Source: Arabidopsis thaliana (taxonomy: Eukaryota > Streptophyta > Magnoliopsida > Brassicales > Brassicaceae). Taken from it: a stretch of 64,000 bases of DNA. The stretch covers positions 10,726,101 to 10,790,100 of the forward strand of contig NC_003074.8 in NCBI RefSeq assembly GCF_000001735.4, in the 5' to 3' direction. Shown piece after piece: positions 1 to 9,628 of this stretch; the first letter of the stretch is position 1; each line of letters begins with the position of its first letter. The notes beneath the pieces were generated by a model. That model did no database searches and was not told the origin of the DNA. It was given only the letters and a program-made list of their open reading frames with translations. A program made the position numbers and the translations under genes.

Positions 1-314
1 GAGGGAGAATGGATATGCATATAGAGTTGTCCTATTGCACTTTCGAGGCGTTCAAGACTCTAGCCAAGAACTATCTGGATCTTGATTCTCATCCCCTGTT
101 CAGTAAGATCGAGTCTTTAATGAAGGAAACGAATATCGCGCCGGCTGATGTTGCTGAGAACTTGATGAAGAAGAATCGTGAAACAGATGCTGATGGATCT
201 CTTAACGATCTGATTGAGTCTCTGGAGAGAAAGAAGAAGGTTCAGATAGCTCAAGTAGATGAACACAAGGAATATAGTAATAAGATAGTTGAAGCATTTC
301 GCAAGTTATTTTAA
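1..314 (+). CDS. AAA-ATPase (BCS1/AATP1-like), C-terminal end only
   Basis: The frame is open from base 3 and reads GRMDMHIELSYC, the end of the AAA second region of homology that follows the PALLRP segment in plant BCS1-like ATPases. The window therefore cuts the gene and the Walker A and B motifs lie upstream. The visible 104 residues are the small helical lid domain (TFEAFKTLAKNYL, SHPLFSKIESLM, APADVAENLM) and a lysine-rich tail ending in AFRKLF. The family consists of membrane-anchored ATPases of mitochondria or ER, often stress-induced and arranged as tandem arrays. By order this is probably At3g28610. A second, broken copy of its last 36 codons lies at 2607-2714, so the array once extended further. 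The family is certain; the exact member is inferred. Confidence 0.9.
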   Translation, partial: GRMDMHIELSYCTFEAFKTLAKNYLDLDSHPLFSKIESLMKETNIAPADVAENLMKKNRETDADGSLNDLIESLERKKKVQIAQVDEHKEYSNKIVEAFRKLF

Positions 315-1590
315 GCTTGATTCATGATCTGATTCAGTTTCTTTTCACTATTGTTGTCGAGTCTTAACATAAAAATTCACAGATAAGTAAACTTGTATCG
401 CTGCACAGAACATTGATGATTAATTAAGTTAGTCCCGTTTGGTTTACCTGTGTAGATTTTCTAGTCAGTTTCAAGATGACTGCATTCTAGTGACTCTTAG
501 ACTTTCTCCAAAGCTCTCCTTTGGTGTTGAATCAAAGCATCACTCTGAATCATCTCCTCATCTTTCTTGAAAAGATCTTCCATCTCGATTCAAATGACGA
601 AGCTGCAGAAACTAAACAAGGGAAGCTTTCATCATCCATAAACATATATACATTCACAAGGCAATGTTCAATTCTTAGAGATGAAGAAAGATGGTACCTT
701 GACTTACAGAATGCAAGCACAAAGCCATGGTCTTCCTGTACTTGAAGCTTTTGCACCACCTCTGATTTCTCCATAGTGCTGCTTTAATCTAAATCAACAA
801 CAAGCTCTTTACTTTTCAAATTCCTTGAAAACTATGAATCAAAAGCTCATGCCTTAAGCAGAAACCTCAATGTAACCAAAAAGCTCATGCCTTTTTGAAG
901 CAGAAACCTAAATGGTAATCAAAAAGCTCAACAAGCACTTTGCTTTTTAGATTCCTTAAGATCTACAAGTCGAAAGCTCGTGCCTTTCGAAACAGAATCT
1001 ACCAAAATCCAATTTATATTCATAAGCATGAAGGGAGAAGAGACGATGACGAACCGGCGAGCGAAATCCGACATATGTTTTGATGGGTTCGGTCGTGGAG
1101 AGAATGAGATAAACGGACCAGACCAGGAATTAGATTTGGGGATCTCTTGCGATTGGATGCGAAGAAGAAGATGGACTCGGAACTTGGGTTTGGAAAGTTT
1201 TCAAATTTTTGAAACCCGGAGCTTTAGAGTTGCAGCAATGGGGAACGTCATCACAATTCTCTCGCCATCTTCATCATCTTCCCCATAATCACATACGCAG
1301 AATAATTCGACTTGCAAAACCAAGTTGAACCGAACCGAACCGAACCAAACCGAAGCTGAAAATTTAATTGGATTACCGGTTTGGTTGGGTTCGGAATTGA
1401 TTTGGTTTAAGCTCTGCTATAATGAGGTATGTTTATACCAACAAAAAAAAGGAAATACAACAATATATGACCGTTAAAACATGCTTAAAGTAAAAAACAA
1501 TAAGGAAATTAGAAAGAAAAAAGGAAATTAGAAAGAAGAAAGGAAATTAGGTTAACGCGTTACAACAAACTATAATCAGAAAATTTTGCT
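315..1590. other. Intergenic region with diverged tandem repeats
   Basis: No supported gene. About 839-1005 holds three to four degraded repeats of roughly 40-50 bp, each with an AAAGCTCATGCC-like start followed by GCAGAAACCT. A short GAACC/AAACC repeat lies at about 1325-1360. The minus strand has an ATG-started 74-codon frame (774-550) with no recognisable domain. The frame at 521-745 has no ATG and I do not count it as a gene. Confidence 0.5.
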
Positions 1591-1598
1591 TATATAAA
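1591..1598 (+). promoter_or_regulatory. TATA box of the RING-H2 gene
   Basis: TATATAAA lies 135 bp before the ATG at 1726 and is followed by a CA-rich, then pyrimidine-rich leader, as in typical plant TATA promoters. Placement is by motif only. Confidence 0.55.
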
Positions 1599-1725
1599 CA
1601 CAACAATACACTTTTTGTGACATCTCCACAATTACAATTTTCTCAACAATCTCTCTTCCTTACGAATCATCATCATCTTTCACTCTGTCTCTGATCAGTT
1701 TTGTTCAAATATCACTCGCTCGACA

Positions 1726-2361
1726 ATGGAAACAGAATCTTTCAAACTCGATGTTCATGTACAAGCTTTGTCTCAAGATCAGTCGTTAGGGTTCGTAAGT
1801 ACGGTACTAATCAGTCAATACAGAGAAGTAGAGGAATTTCTCATCAACGAGAAGGATGATACTGTCACAAGTCTCGGATCTTACCCGGAGGATTCTTCTA
1901 CTAGTCACGACCCACTAATCTCTCTGAAACTCCCAAGTTTCAAACCAAACGACGTCTATCAACGTCTCCAGACCCATCTCCACGATCATGACTTGTCCGA
2001 ACAATTATCTTACAAGATTGTCCAAGCCCAACAACGGCAAAAAAGACAAAGTTTTTACTTGCCACAACAACGACCTTTATTCATGATCGTCTCTGTCAAA
2101 TTGACACACAAGGTTTACAACGTTGTGTCTTGTGATTCTGCTCCGTTGGCAACAGATTTCGACCAAGAGAGCCAACAAGAAGAAGAAGAGGAATCGAAGA
2201 CTTGTGCCATCTGTTTGGAGAATTTGTTGAGATCGGAGGATTACTGCGAGATGCCTACTTGTTCCCATTATTTTCATGAACCATGTCTCACTGAGTGGTT
2301 GACTCGAGATAATAACTCATGCCCTCTCTGTCGCAAACCTGTTGACAAACTACACAGTTGA
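1726..2361 (+). CDS. RING-H2 finger E3 ubiquitin ligase, intronless
   Basis: A 211-residue single-exon protein. The first 150 residues have no domain I recognise; an acidic run (QQEEEEE) precedes a C-terminal RING-H2 finger. That finger reads CAICLE, then CSHYFHEPC, then CPLCRKPV, giving the C3H2C3 ligands (Cys-x2-Cys, Cys-x-His-x2-His-x2-Cys, Cys-x2-Cys), all present. RING-H2 proteins of this form recruit an E2 enzyme and ubiquitinate target proteins; the substrate cannot be told from sequence. There is no signal peptide or membrane segment, so a soluble protein is inferred. The start is the first ATG after a TATA box at 1591. It sits between two pieces of AAA-ATPase sequence. By gene order this is probably At3g28620. 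Confidence 0.88.
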   Translation: METESFKLDVHVQALSQDQSLGFVSTVLISQYREVEEFLINEKDDTVTSLGSYPEDSSTSHDPLISLKLPSFKPNDVYQRLQTHLHDHDLSEQLSYKIVQAQQRQKRQSFYLPQQRPLFMIVSVKLTHKVYNVVSCDSAPLATDFDQESQQEEEEESKTCAICLENLLRSEDYCEMPTCSHYFHEPCLTEWLTRDNNSCPLCRKPVDKLHS

Positions 2362-2606
2362 CTACATGTTTACTAAATTAGGGTTTTCACTTTTATGTTT
2401 TACTTGTTAACTTGTTTCACGTTTATGTTTTGTCGAAGATGCAGATTAGGGTTTTTCATAGTTTATGTATCTGTTTTTGTTGGCAACTATGTAATACAGT
2501 AATGATTTTATCAATTTCATTTACAAGTTTGATACTAGTATGCGACACATATCTCTTGCAACACAAATCACTGACTTAAACCAAATATAGTTTCAGGAGT
2601 AAACTA

Positions 2607-2714
2607 GATCTGATTCAGTCTCTGGAGAGGAAGAAGAAGGTTCAGAGAGCTCAAATAGATGACCACAAGAAATCTAGTTACAAGATAGTTAAAGCATTTC
2701 GCAAGTTATTTTAA
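2607..2714 (+). pseudogene. Relic of an AAA-ATPase gene tail (last 36 codons)
   Basis: The in-frame sequence DLIQSLERKKKVQRAQIDD through AFRKLF and a stop matches the end of the gene at 1-314 with a few substitutions, and the first bases after the stop match too. Nothing upstream continues the homology, so this is an orphan 3' fragment left by a tandem duplication or a deletion inside the AAA array. The RING-H2 gene now lies between the two copies. Confidence 0.85.
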
Positions 2715-3171
2715 GCCTGATTCATGGTTTAACAATTTTAGCTTATAAGTTTCGACTCTCCATAAGTGTTCTCTTTGGATGTGAATTACTAATATTAGAT
2801 GACATGAAATCCCATTCAAATATAAGTACTTTGCTGTTTCCTAATATGCCCTTAATAACAATATTAACACCACAAATAAGAAAACAAAGAAACCTCTTTT
2901 TTCTCTAATCCAAATGAAAGAAACTAAAAAAGGGTTCTAAAGTACCTGAAATTGTTTCACATGAATGATCTTCAATCCAATCCTTGGAGGTAAAATCGCA
3001 GCTGTGGCCATCAAAAGATCCCTGTTTCAGGTATAGCCAAAGCGAACGTCGATATCATTTTCGAATTCCAACATGAATGTTTTAATGAAATTTGCTGGAA
3101 AGAGATTGGCTTTAAAGGATTCTGTATACAATTTGTGACAGATTTTTGTAATTTTATACAAAAGAACAATA
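2715..3171. other. Intergenic, promoter side of the DUF569 gene
   Basis: AT-rich sequence with no open frame of interest. It must hold the DUF569 promoter and leader, but no clear TATA motif stands out. Confidence 0.4.
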
Positions 3172-4464
3172 ATGGAGATTTTCAAAAAGGCTGAAACCGT
3201 GCGTTTACGTAGCTACCACGACAAGTATCTTCTAGCAGAGGAGGATGAAGAATCCGTGAGCCAGGACAGAGACGGGCGGTCTATGAACGCAAGATGGACG
3301 GTGGAGGTTGTAGAAAAGGCGGATGTGATTCGTCTCAAGAGCTGCTTTGGCAAGTACCTAACCGCTTCAAACATCCCAATGTTCCTTGGGATGACTGGCA
3401 AGAGGGTGACACAAACGCTGCCACGGAGGCTAGACTCATCAACTGAATGGGAACCCGTTAGAGAAGGTGTTCAGGTTAGGCTCAAGACAAGGTACGTGTC
3501 TACTTTGATCTCTCTTCTAACGTGACCGTCTCTCCCCTATATAGTCTTCCTGAATATGAATAGTGTGAGAGAATTTGCATTCAATAGGTATGGACAGTAT
3601 CTCCGAGCTAATGGGGGTTTACCGCCATGGAGGAATTCGATTACCCATGATATACCTCATAGGTCAACCACACAGGATTGGGTTTTATGGGATATTGACA
3701 TTCTGGAAAGCAGAAAGAAGAAAGCACCCCCAGTGGCTGAACCGGCTTATACGCCTCTCCCCCCTCCTCCACCACCACCAGAGCTTCTGCAAGTAAGAAA
3801 AGATGATCATCAAGAGCCCAATTCACCCAAAGGATTCTCTCTCAGGTCCCCAAGGTTTTCCAAATCCGAGGTTGGATCAATTCTACACTATTATATTCAT
3901 CACTAAAACAAGCAGTTGTAGCATCTTATCAAAGATCACTTACCTACACCTTTCGTTTTGTTTTTACATTTTATGATCAGTCTGATGACACTGTCAGCTC
4001 ACCAGTCAAGGCAGATGGCAGACTAATTTATTATCGGATTGGGGACGAAGATGGGAACGTGGATGAAACAGCAAAGGAAGAGCTTTTCTGCTTCAAGGGA
4101 ATGGGACTAGAAGAGCTGAAAGAGAAGCTTATAGAAGAGACAGGTCTGAGTGATATATCAATCTGTTCCAAAAACCCTTTAAACGGAAAATTATATCCCC
4201 TTCGGTTACATCTTCCTCCCAACAACACAAAGATGCATGTCGTATTGATCCCTTCGCCTTCAAAAGGTTAGGTCTCTTTTTATCAGTTCATACTTTTCCA
4301 ATTTACCAAAACAATGAACCATGGAAAACCAGGACATAAATTAGACACGGAATCATTTTCTGGTTTTCTGGTTAGATTTGAGCTATGGTTTCCCTGAATC
4401 ATTAAATAACTGAAGAGCGCGTGGTTTGCGAAATTTTACAGGGGATGCTGCAAGCACTTCTTGA
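3172..4464 (+). CDS. DUF569 protein (fascin-like beta-trefoil fold), 4 exons
   Basis: Coding exons 3172-3491, 3588-3870, 3981-4266 and 4442-4464 join in frame to 303 residues; all introns are GT..AG. The N-terminal DUF569 domain (about 1-140) starts MEIFKKAETVRLRSYHDKYL and carries the repeated VRLKS...GKYL beta-trefoil signature. A proline-rich linker (PLPPPPPPPELLQ) leads to a second conserved C-terminal domain (LIYYRIGDEDGNVDE, ELKEKLIEETGLSDI) of the same plant family. The family has been called actin cross-linking-like from fold similarity to fascin; no function is shown here. The last exon adds only GDAASTS. That exon and its 3' flank were copied in the segmental duplication (see 12215-14890), where they have no parent gene. 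Probably At3g28630. Confidence 0.85.
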
Positions 4465-5417
4465 AGTATGGTTCAAAATTACAGAGACTCTGTTTATCCA
4501 AGACCACAAACTTATAGTTTCTGTATTGTGTAATTTGGTAACACGTTGTAGATCGACAAAATCTTGTTACGTGTGTACACCTACATGATGCTAAGAGAAT
4601 ATGTGAAACGCTACCTACGCAACTAAAACCCAATACTAACCAAACATTAAAGAAGATATTGTGTAGGGATTTCGTAAGACTTCCCATCAAGTTCTTGTCA
4701 ATAAGCTTCTTTCATTCTTAGTGAGATGCTAATGAGAGCAAATTATATGAGTGAATTCTTTTAAATAAGATCCGAAATGTTTAAATTTTTACATGTCAAG
4801 AAAAGTTTCTAAGAAGCAGCACAACATAACTTAAGGCAGCAACTGTTATGAAATACAAGAGTGTACCTGAGCGAACCATTGTTCCCGAGCCAAGACAAGA
4901 CACACACACCCTTATCAATCACCAGTCACCTGCAGTAACAGATTTGATTACCTAGAATATATGGATTAAGAAAATGGAAAATATACTATGAGTTATGTCT
5001 TACGTTATTTATTCAGCTTTTCACTGTAAGAGATTTAATCCTCTTTACTCTCTACATGCTAAATAGGTGTGCCCAAACGCCATACAAATTTCAACTGTAG
5101 CTATTGTTTTCTTCATGCACTTCTCTTCCTCTCTCCAGACACCTAAAGTCTGAATTAGACACTTCTTTACAACGGTACTCATCAATTTCTTCAGGCCTTG
5201 CTTACGTTACCAGTTCCTGTCTCGGGGGAGCAAAGGTTGCATCATAACCAGAAGCTCCTCTTGGTCCTTCATAAGTACTCCTCGTCTGCATTGCCACATA
5301 ACCTTTGGACAACGCTCCAGTGTGTAGTACGGGTCAGAGGTGCTCAATAAAAAATCTGTACAAACGAGAGAAGTCAAGAGTGTCCTCTGATAAGATTTAC
5401 AGCTTTACGAGTGAATG
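4465..5417. other. Intergenic between convergent DUF569 and PPR genes
   Basis: 3' flanks of both genes; no frame or RNA gene seen. The stretch belongs to the duplicated block and has a recognisable counterpart at about 12325-13300. Confidence 0.6.
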
Positions 5418-6932
5418 CTAGAGAATCTGCAAGGCATCAACAGATAGGAGATGAATCACTGTGTGAATTTGTAGAAGATTTGGGTGCGACACATCTCCCG
5501 AAACAAATTTGGTAACATTCCCATCCACCTCTAACACACTCCATCCTGGTGTCTTTCTTACCCCCCTCTGCTCTATCATCCCACGAACTTTAGATGCCTC
5601 GGGATTTCTTTGAACACTAAAGTAAATATTAGATAGTTGAACAAGAGCTGCTTCCTCTTCCTCCACATTTCCCTTCTCCAAGTCAAGAAGGTTTTTAACA
5701 GCTAGTTCTCCGAGTTCAACATTCTTGTGCGTTCGACAGCCATTCAGTAAAGCACCCCAAACAGATGCAAGCGGTTTCATTGGCATTTTTTCGATAAGAT
5801 TAAGTGCATCATCTAATCTTCCAGCTCTGCACATCAAATCTACTATACAGCTGTAATGCTCATGCTTTGGAGTAATTTCGTATCGAGCTTCCATATTTTC
5901 TAACATTGATCTGCCTTCTTCAAGAAATCCTCCATGAGCACAAGCGGCTAAGACCCCAAGAAGAACTACACTATCAGGCTTAATACCATCTTCTCGTTCC
6001 AACCGTTCCAAACACGTCATAGCTTTCTTTGCATAACCATAAGCCGCATATCCTCCAATTAAAGCTGCCCATGAGAAGACATTCCTCCTAGTCAACTTTT
6101 TGAAAACTTCCACAGCCGTCTCTATGCAACCACACTTAGCATACATGTCAACCAAAGCCGTTCCTACAAACACATCAGACTCAATCCAACTCTTCTTTTT
6201 AACAAACTCATGAATCCACTTCCCCTGAGCTAAAGCCCCAACTTGTGCACAAGCCGTTAATGCCGTAGTAACCGAAAACTCATCAGGCTCTAGTCCTTTA
6301 ACCAACATCTCCCTAAACACCTCTAAACCCTCAGAACCTAAACCACATCTAACATACCCATTCATCAAAACATCCCATTTCACAACATCTGGTTGTGGAA
6401 TTTCATCGAACACCTTGCGTGCATCTAACAACAATTTATCTTCCACATAAATCCTCAAAACTCCAGTCTGTACATGACTATCCGATAAAAAGACACCATT
6501 TTTAACCACCCAACAATGAATTTGCTTACCCACAGAGAAGAAACAAGCTTTTAAACACGCAACAATCAAGAAATGAAACGTGAGATAACTAGGAGCTATA
6601 TCTTCTTCTTCTTCCTTCACCATTAATAGAAAATATCGTAAACCCAGGTGAGGCTGAGAGCTTCTGGAGCAGATTCTTATCATAGTATCGTAAACGAATG
6701 AGTTAGGAATCTCAATCGAATCGAATATAGAGGAAGCGTAGTGAAAGTGTTTGTTTAAATTGGGAAGATGGAGAAAAGCTGTGAGAAGTTTGCTAATTGC
6801 GTAAGTGTTTCGATGGAGGCCATGGATGATGAATAGAGAATGTGTTGATTTGATTTGCTTCACTGTGTTGCAACGTTGGCTTGCGAGAATCAAACTCTTC
6901 CATGATTGATGGAAGCTTGAGACGACGCTCAT
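5418..6932 (-). CDS. Pentatricopeptide repeat protein, PLS class with E domain (copy 1)
   Basis: A single-exon protein of 504 residues, as is usual for plant PPR genes. PPR units are visible from about residue 75 on: [79 protein letters not shown]. They vary in length as P, L and S units do. From about 395 the E/E+ extension follows ([40 protein letters not shown]). There is no DYW deaminase domain, so any C-to-U editing role would need a partner in trans. Proteins of this class bind organellar RNA; mitochondrial or plastid targeting is inferred. Its twin is at 13300-14814. Probably At3g28640. Confidence 0.93.
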   Translation of the reverse strand: MSVVSSFHQSWKSLILASQRCNTVKQIKSTHSLFIIHGLHRNTYAISKLLTAFLHLPNLNKHFHYASSIFDSIEIPNSFVYDTMIRICSRSSQPHLGLRYFLLMVKEEEEDIAPSYLTFHFLIVACLKACFFSVGKQIHCWVVKNGVFLSDSHVQTGVLRIYVEDKLLLDARKVFDEIPQPDVVKWDVLMNGYVRCGLGSEGLEVFREMLVKGLEPDEFSVTTALTACAQVGALAQGKWIHEFVKKKSWIESDVFVGTALVDMYAKCGCIETAVEVFKKLTRRNVFSWAALIGGYAAYGYAKKAMTCLERLEREDGIKPDSVVLLGVLAACAHGGFLEEGRSMLENMEARYEITPKHEHYSCIVDLMCRAGRLDDALNLIEKMPMKPLASVWGALLNGCRTHKNVELGELAVKNLLDLEKGNVEEEEAALVQLSNIYFSVQRNPEASKVRGMIEQRGVRKTPGWSVLEVDGNVTKFVSGDVSHPNLLQIHTVIHLLSVDALQIL

Positions 6933-6990
6933 CGTCTATGTTGACGTTTCAATGTCATTGGTTTAAAGGCAAGGTTTATTTAACGGTTCT

Positions 6991-8018
6991 TTTTCAAAAA
7001 CGGCACGATGTTTGCTTAAGCCTAAGAAAAATATTAGAAAGTACAGTACGTTTTGTTGTTATTTGTTTTGCAAAGATTTTTCTTTTTCGTAAATCTTGAA
7101 ATATACTTAGATTATTAATTCACCTTCTTTCAGCCAATCAAAATCAGCCATATAATAAAAAGAAATACAATTATTTTAATTATAAAATCTAATTTACCAT
7201 TAAAACGAAATTATACATCGGTTTAGGTTTAGACTAAAAGATTATGATTTAGATTTTATGATTAAACGAGGTTAAATATCCGTTTGAGTTTATAAACGAG
7301 TTTAGATTTTACAGGTAAACAAAATTAAATATCAGTTTGGGTTTAGAAAGTATGGTTATGATTTAGATTTTACAATTAAACACAATTAAACGAGTTTGAA
7401 TTTACAAATGAGAATTAAGATTTATTGTGTATGTAATAAGATTATATATCAGTTTGAGTTTATAGAAAAGTGTCTAAGGTTATAGATTTTATAATTAAAT
7501 AATATATTTATTTATTAGGTGGCATATTCAAATTTGCTAAAATAAAAGAGGATGAATAAATAGGTTCACCCTAAAGGTGAACTCAAGTATTGTTAGTTTT
7601 TTTTCTTTGCGCAAAAATTACTTGTGTTTAAGGCTGTTACCAAATTGATTGGCTTGGTTTTAGGATACAAGAGATTTTCTGGGAAACAAAAATTGTGACA
7701 AAAAGGAAACATGCAAAGTACAAACATCATTAAGACATTTCTAGTGTGATGTTTCATTTTCATCTTGGAATTTACCAAAAAAAAAAAAAAAGAGAAGATG
7801 GAAGGCAAAGTGGAAGAGAAAGGGCTATGATGCAAAGTTTGAAATCCGAAGTCTGGGCATGGACTTTTTCAGTATTAAGAGTACCGAAGTCGCAATAACG
7901 ATATCATTGTAAAAGCATCTTCAACCCTTAATTCTTTATAAGTGTCTAAAGTGTTTTCCTAACTAGAACCTGGAATGGAATCCGGAACGGAAAATGAAAC
8001 TAGAACTGTAACCAAAAC
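6991..8018. other. AT-rich intergenic with diverged ~60 bp tandem repeats
   Basis: About 7210-7490 holds four to five degraded copies of a unit containing ATATCAGTTTGRGTTTA and GATTTAGATTTTAYRATTAAA, spaced about 55-75 bp. From about 7967 a run of GGAAC/GGAACC-like words begins and is interrupted by the MITE at 8022. No gene is seen; the 80-codon minus frame at 7593-7835 has no domain. Confidence 0.5.
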
Positions 8019-8021
8019 TAA

Positions 8022-8368
8022 GGCCTTGAATGTTTTGTAAATTTTGTAAGAGTTTTTGGTTTTTATTTTTCAAAAACTTATTTTCATATTAATCAAAATT
8101 TTAAAATTTTGGTTTTCCTACAATTTAGAAAAACTATTTTGTTGTAGTTTTTCATTCATGATTTTAGTTTTTTTAGTTCTCCTAAAATTTAGGAAATGTA
8201 GTTTTTACTCTATCAACTTTATTTTTCTCAAAACCCAAACCAAATTTTTAGAGTTTTTTAAACAAAAATATAATAACATAAATCTAAAACTAAAATCTAA
8301 AATCTATAATCTATAAACTAAAATTTAAATCCAAAATTTGAATCGAAAAGCAGTATCCATTCAGGGCC
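8022..8368. mobile_element. Tourist-like MITE (PIF/Harbinger type), 347 bp
   Basis: The ends are inverted: GGCCTTGAATG on the left, and the right end read on the other strand is GGCCCTGAATG. It is flanked by a TAA direct repeat (8019-8021 and 8369-8371), matching the 3-bp TWA target duplication of PIF/Harbinger elements. The interior is AT-rich and non-coding, so mobility would need a transposase in trans. It sits inside a GGAACC-rich low-complexity tract that resumes on both sides. Confidence 0.7.
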
Positions 8369-8429
8369 TAAAACTGGAACCAGAATTGGAACCAAGATTA
8401 TAACCAGAACCGGAACCGAACATCCCACG

Positions 8430-9560
8430 ACTTTTAGCATTTTGTTTATGTAAATGTCTTATAAGAAGTTTCAAATTTTATTTAACAAAATTTGTAATTT
8501 TTGAATTTATATATACAATAATAGTAATTCATACTATAATAAAAAAAATATAATCTATTTTTCTAATTTTTAGAAGAGATACAAAAAGGAAATAAGAAGG
8601 AAGAAATACAAATAGTCAAATTAGATAAATTTGTAAATTTTCCTTTCCATAATAGAATTAGGGGTAGCTAAGTTCTATATAAATAAGGGTCTATGGAAAG
8701 TTGTTCCATAAGACTCAAGAAAGACATAAGAGAGAATTGAGAGAGATTTTAGAGAGTTATAGAGATTTAGTTTTGAATAGTTTTTAAATCATAATAAATA
8801 AAAATAAAAGTTGTTATTTAATCTCTTTTATTCTTTAATCATGTCTCCAATGATTCAAAGACTAAGTCAGAGCAAGTCAGCTTTGAAACAACCCCTTACA
8901 AATGAGTAGCTAAATTACGAGAGATTTGTGAAGCCCTGTTGAAGTTTCCTCGTAAATCTATAGCACTTTATCCCAAAATATTCCCACAAATACTGTTATG
9001 ACTTTGCAAATAAAGGTTTGCGAGAAACTATTTACTCGCAAATCTTGTAACTGATTTTCTAGTAACTTGTATCAGTGTATGCGAGAGAAAAACTGTTTAC
9101 GTTCCTCGTAATTTGCAAAGAATCTGCTACTGCGAGGAACGCTAAACTGTTTATATTATGATAAGAAGCTAGAGAGTACTAAACAAAACCCACCTTAATT
9201 ATTTTATGATTTATCTTGATCGTATCACTATCATTGTTAGCTCCATGTGTGCTGTCATAACTTTGGCATCTTCCTTCTTTCGATAATCTGATTAATACAA
9301 TGAATCAAATCTTGCTTTTATCGTCAGGGTAATAGTGATTTTCTGTTATTTTAATTAAGAAAGAAAGAAAACTTACATGTCGAAGTAAACAAACTAATAT
9401 AGATGTACTATAGTGTTGATATTAGCGTTTGACTTTAAAACACAACTTGCACTAATATAGATTTTTACTAATCGATTTACTTTATTTAATTAACAAGTAG
9501 CATTAATGTAATTAGAGTCTATAGAGGAACAACTACATTGATCTATTCTTCACAAAACCA
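8430..9560. other. Intergenic with transposon-terminus-like motifs
   Basis: About 8900-9150 has a cluster of short words such as GCGAGGAAC, TTTGCGAGAAAC, TTCCTCGTAA and CTCGCAAATC in both orientations. This resembles the subterminal repeats of Arabidopsis En/Spm (CACTA) elements; no intact CACTA ends are seen, so only a fragment is inferred. About 8640-8850 has a TATA-like TATATAAATAAGGG followed by a purine-rich leader and could be an old LTR-like promoter piece, but I cannot define its ends. Confidence 0.35.
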
Positions 9561-9628
9561 AAGTGCTATTACGAAAAATATTAACTAGCAGTCTAGCATT
9601 ATCTCCATCTCCGCTAACTGCAACAGCC

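Larger units (their letters stand above)
4360..6990. repeat. Segmental duplication, copy 1
   Basis: From the last DUF569 intron to the PPR promoter this block repeats in the same orientation at about 12215-14890. Coding parts are about 96% identical and intergenic parts more diverged with small indels. Edges are set by eye: left near TAGATTTGAGCTATGG, right near CGGCACGATGTTTG. Confidence 0.85.

Noticed and set aside
521-745. 74-codon plus-strand frame
   Set aside because: It starts with TTG, not ATG, has no domain and overlaps an equally open minus frame.
980-1288. 102-codon plus-strand frame after the tandem repeats
   Set aside because: Low-complexity Arg/Ser-rich sense, no domain, ends in a Ser run; treated as chance.
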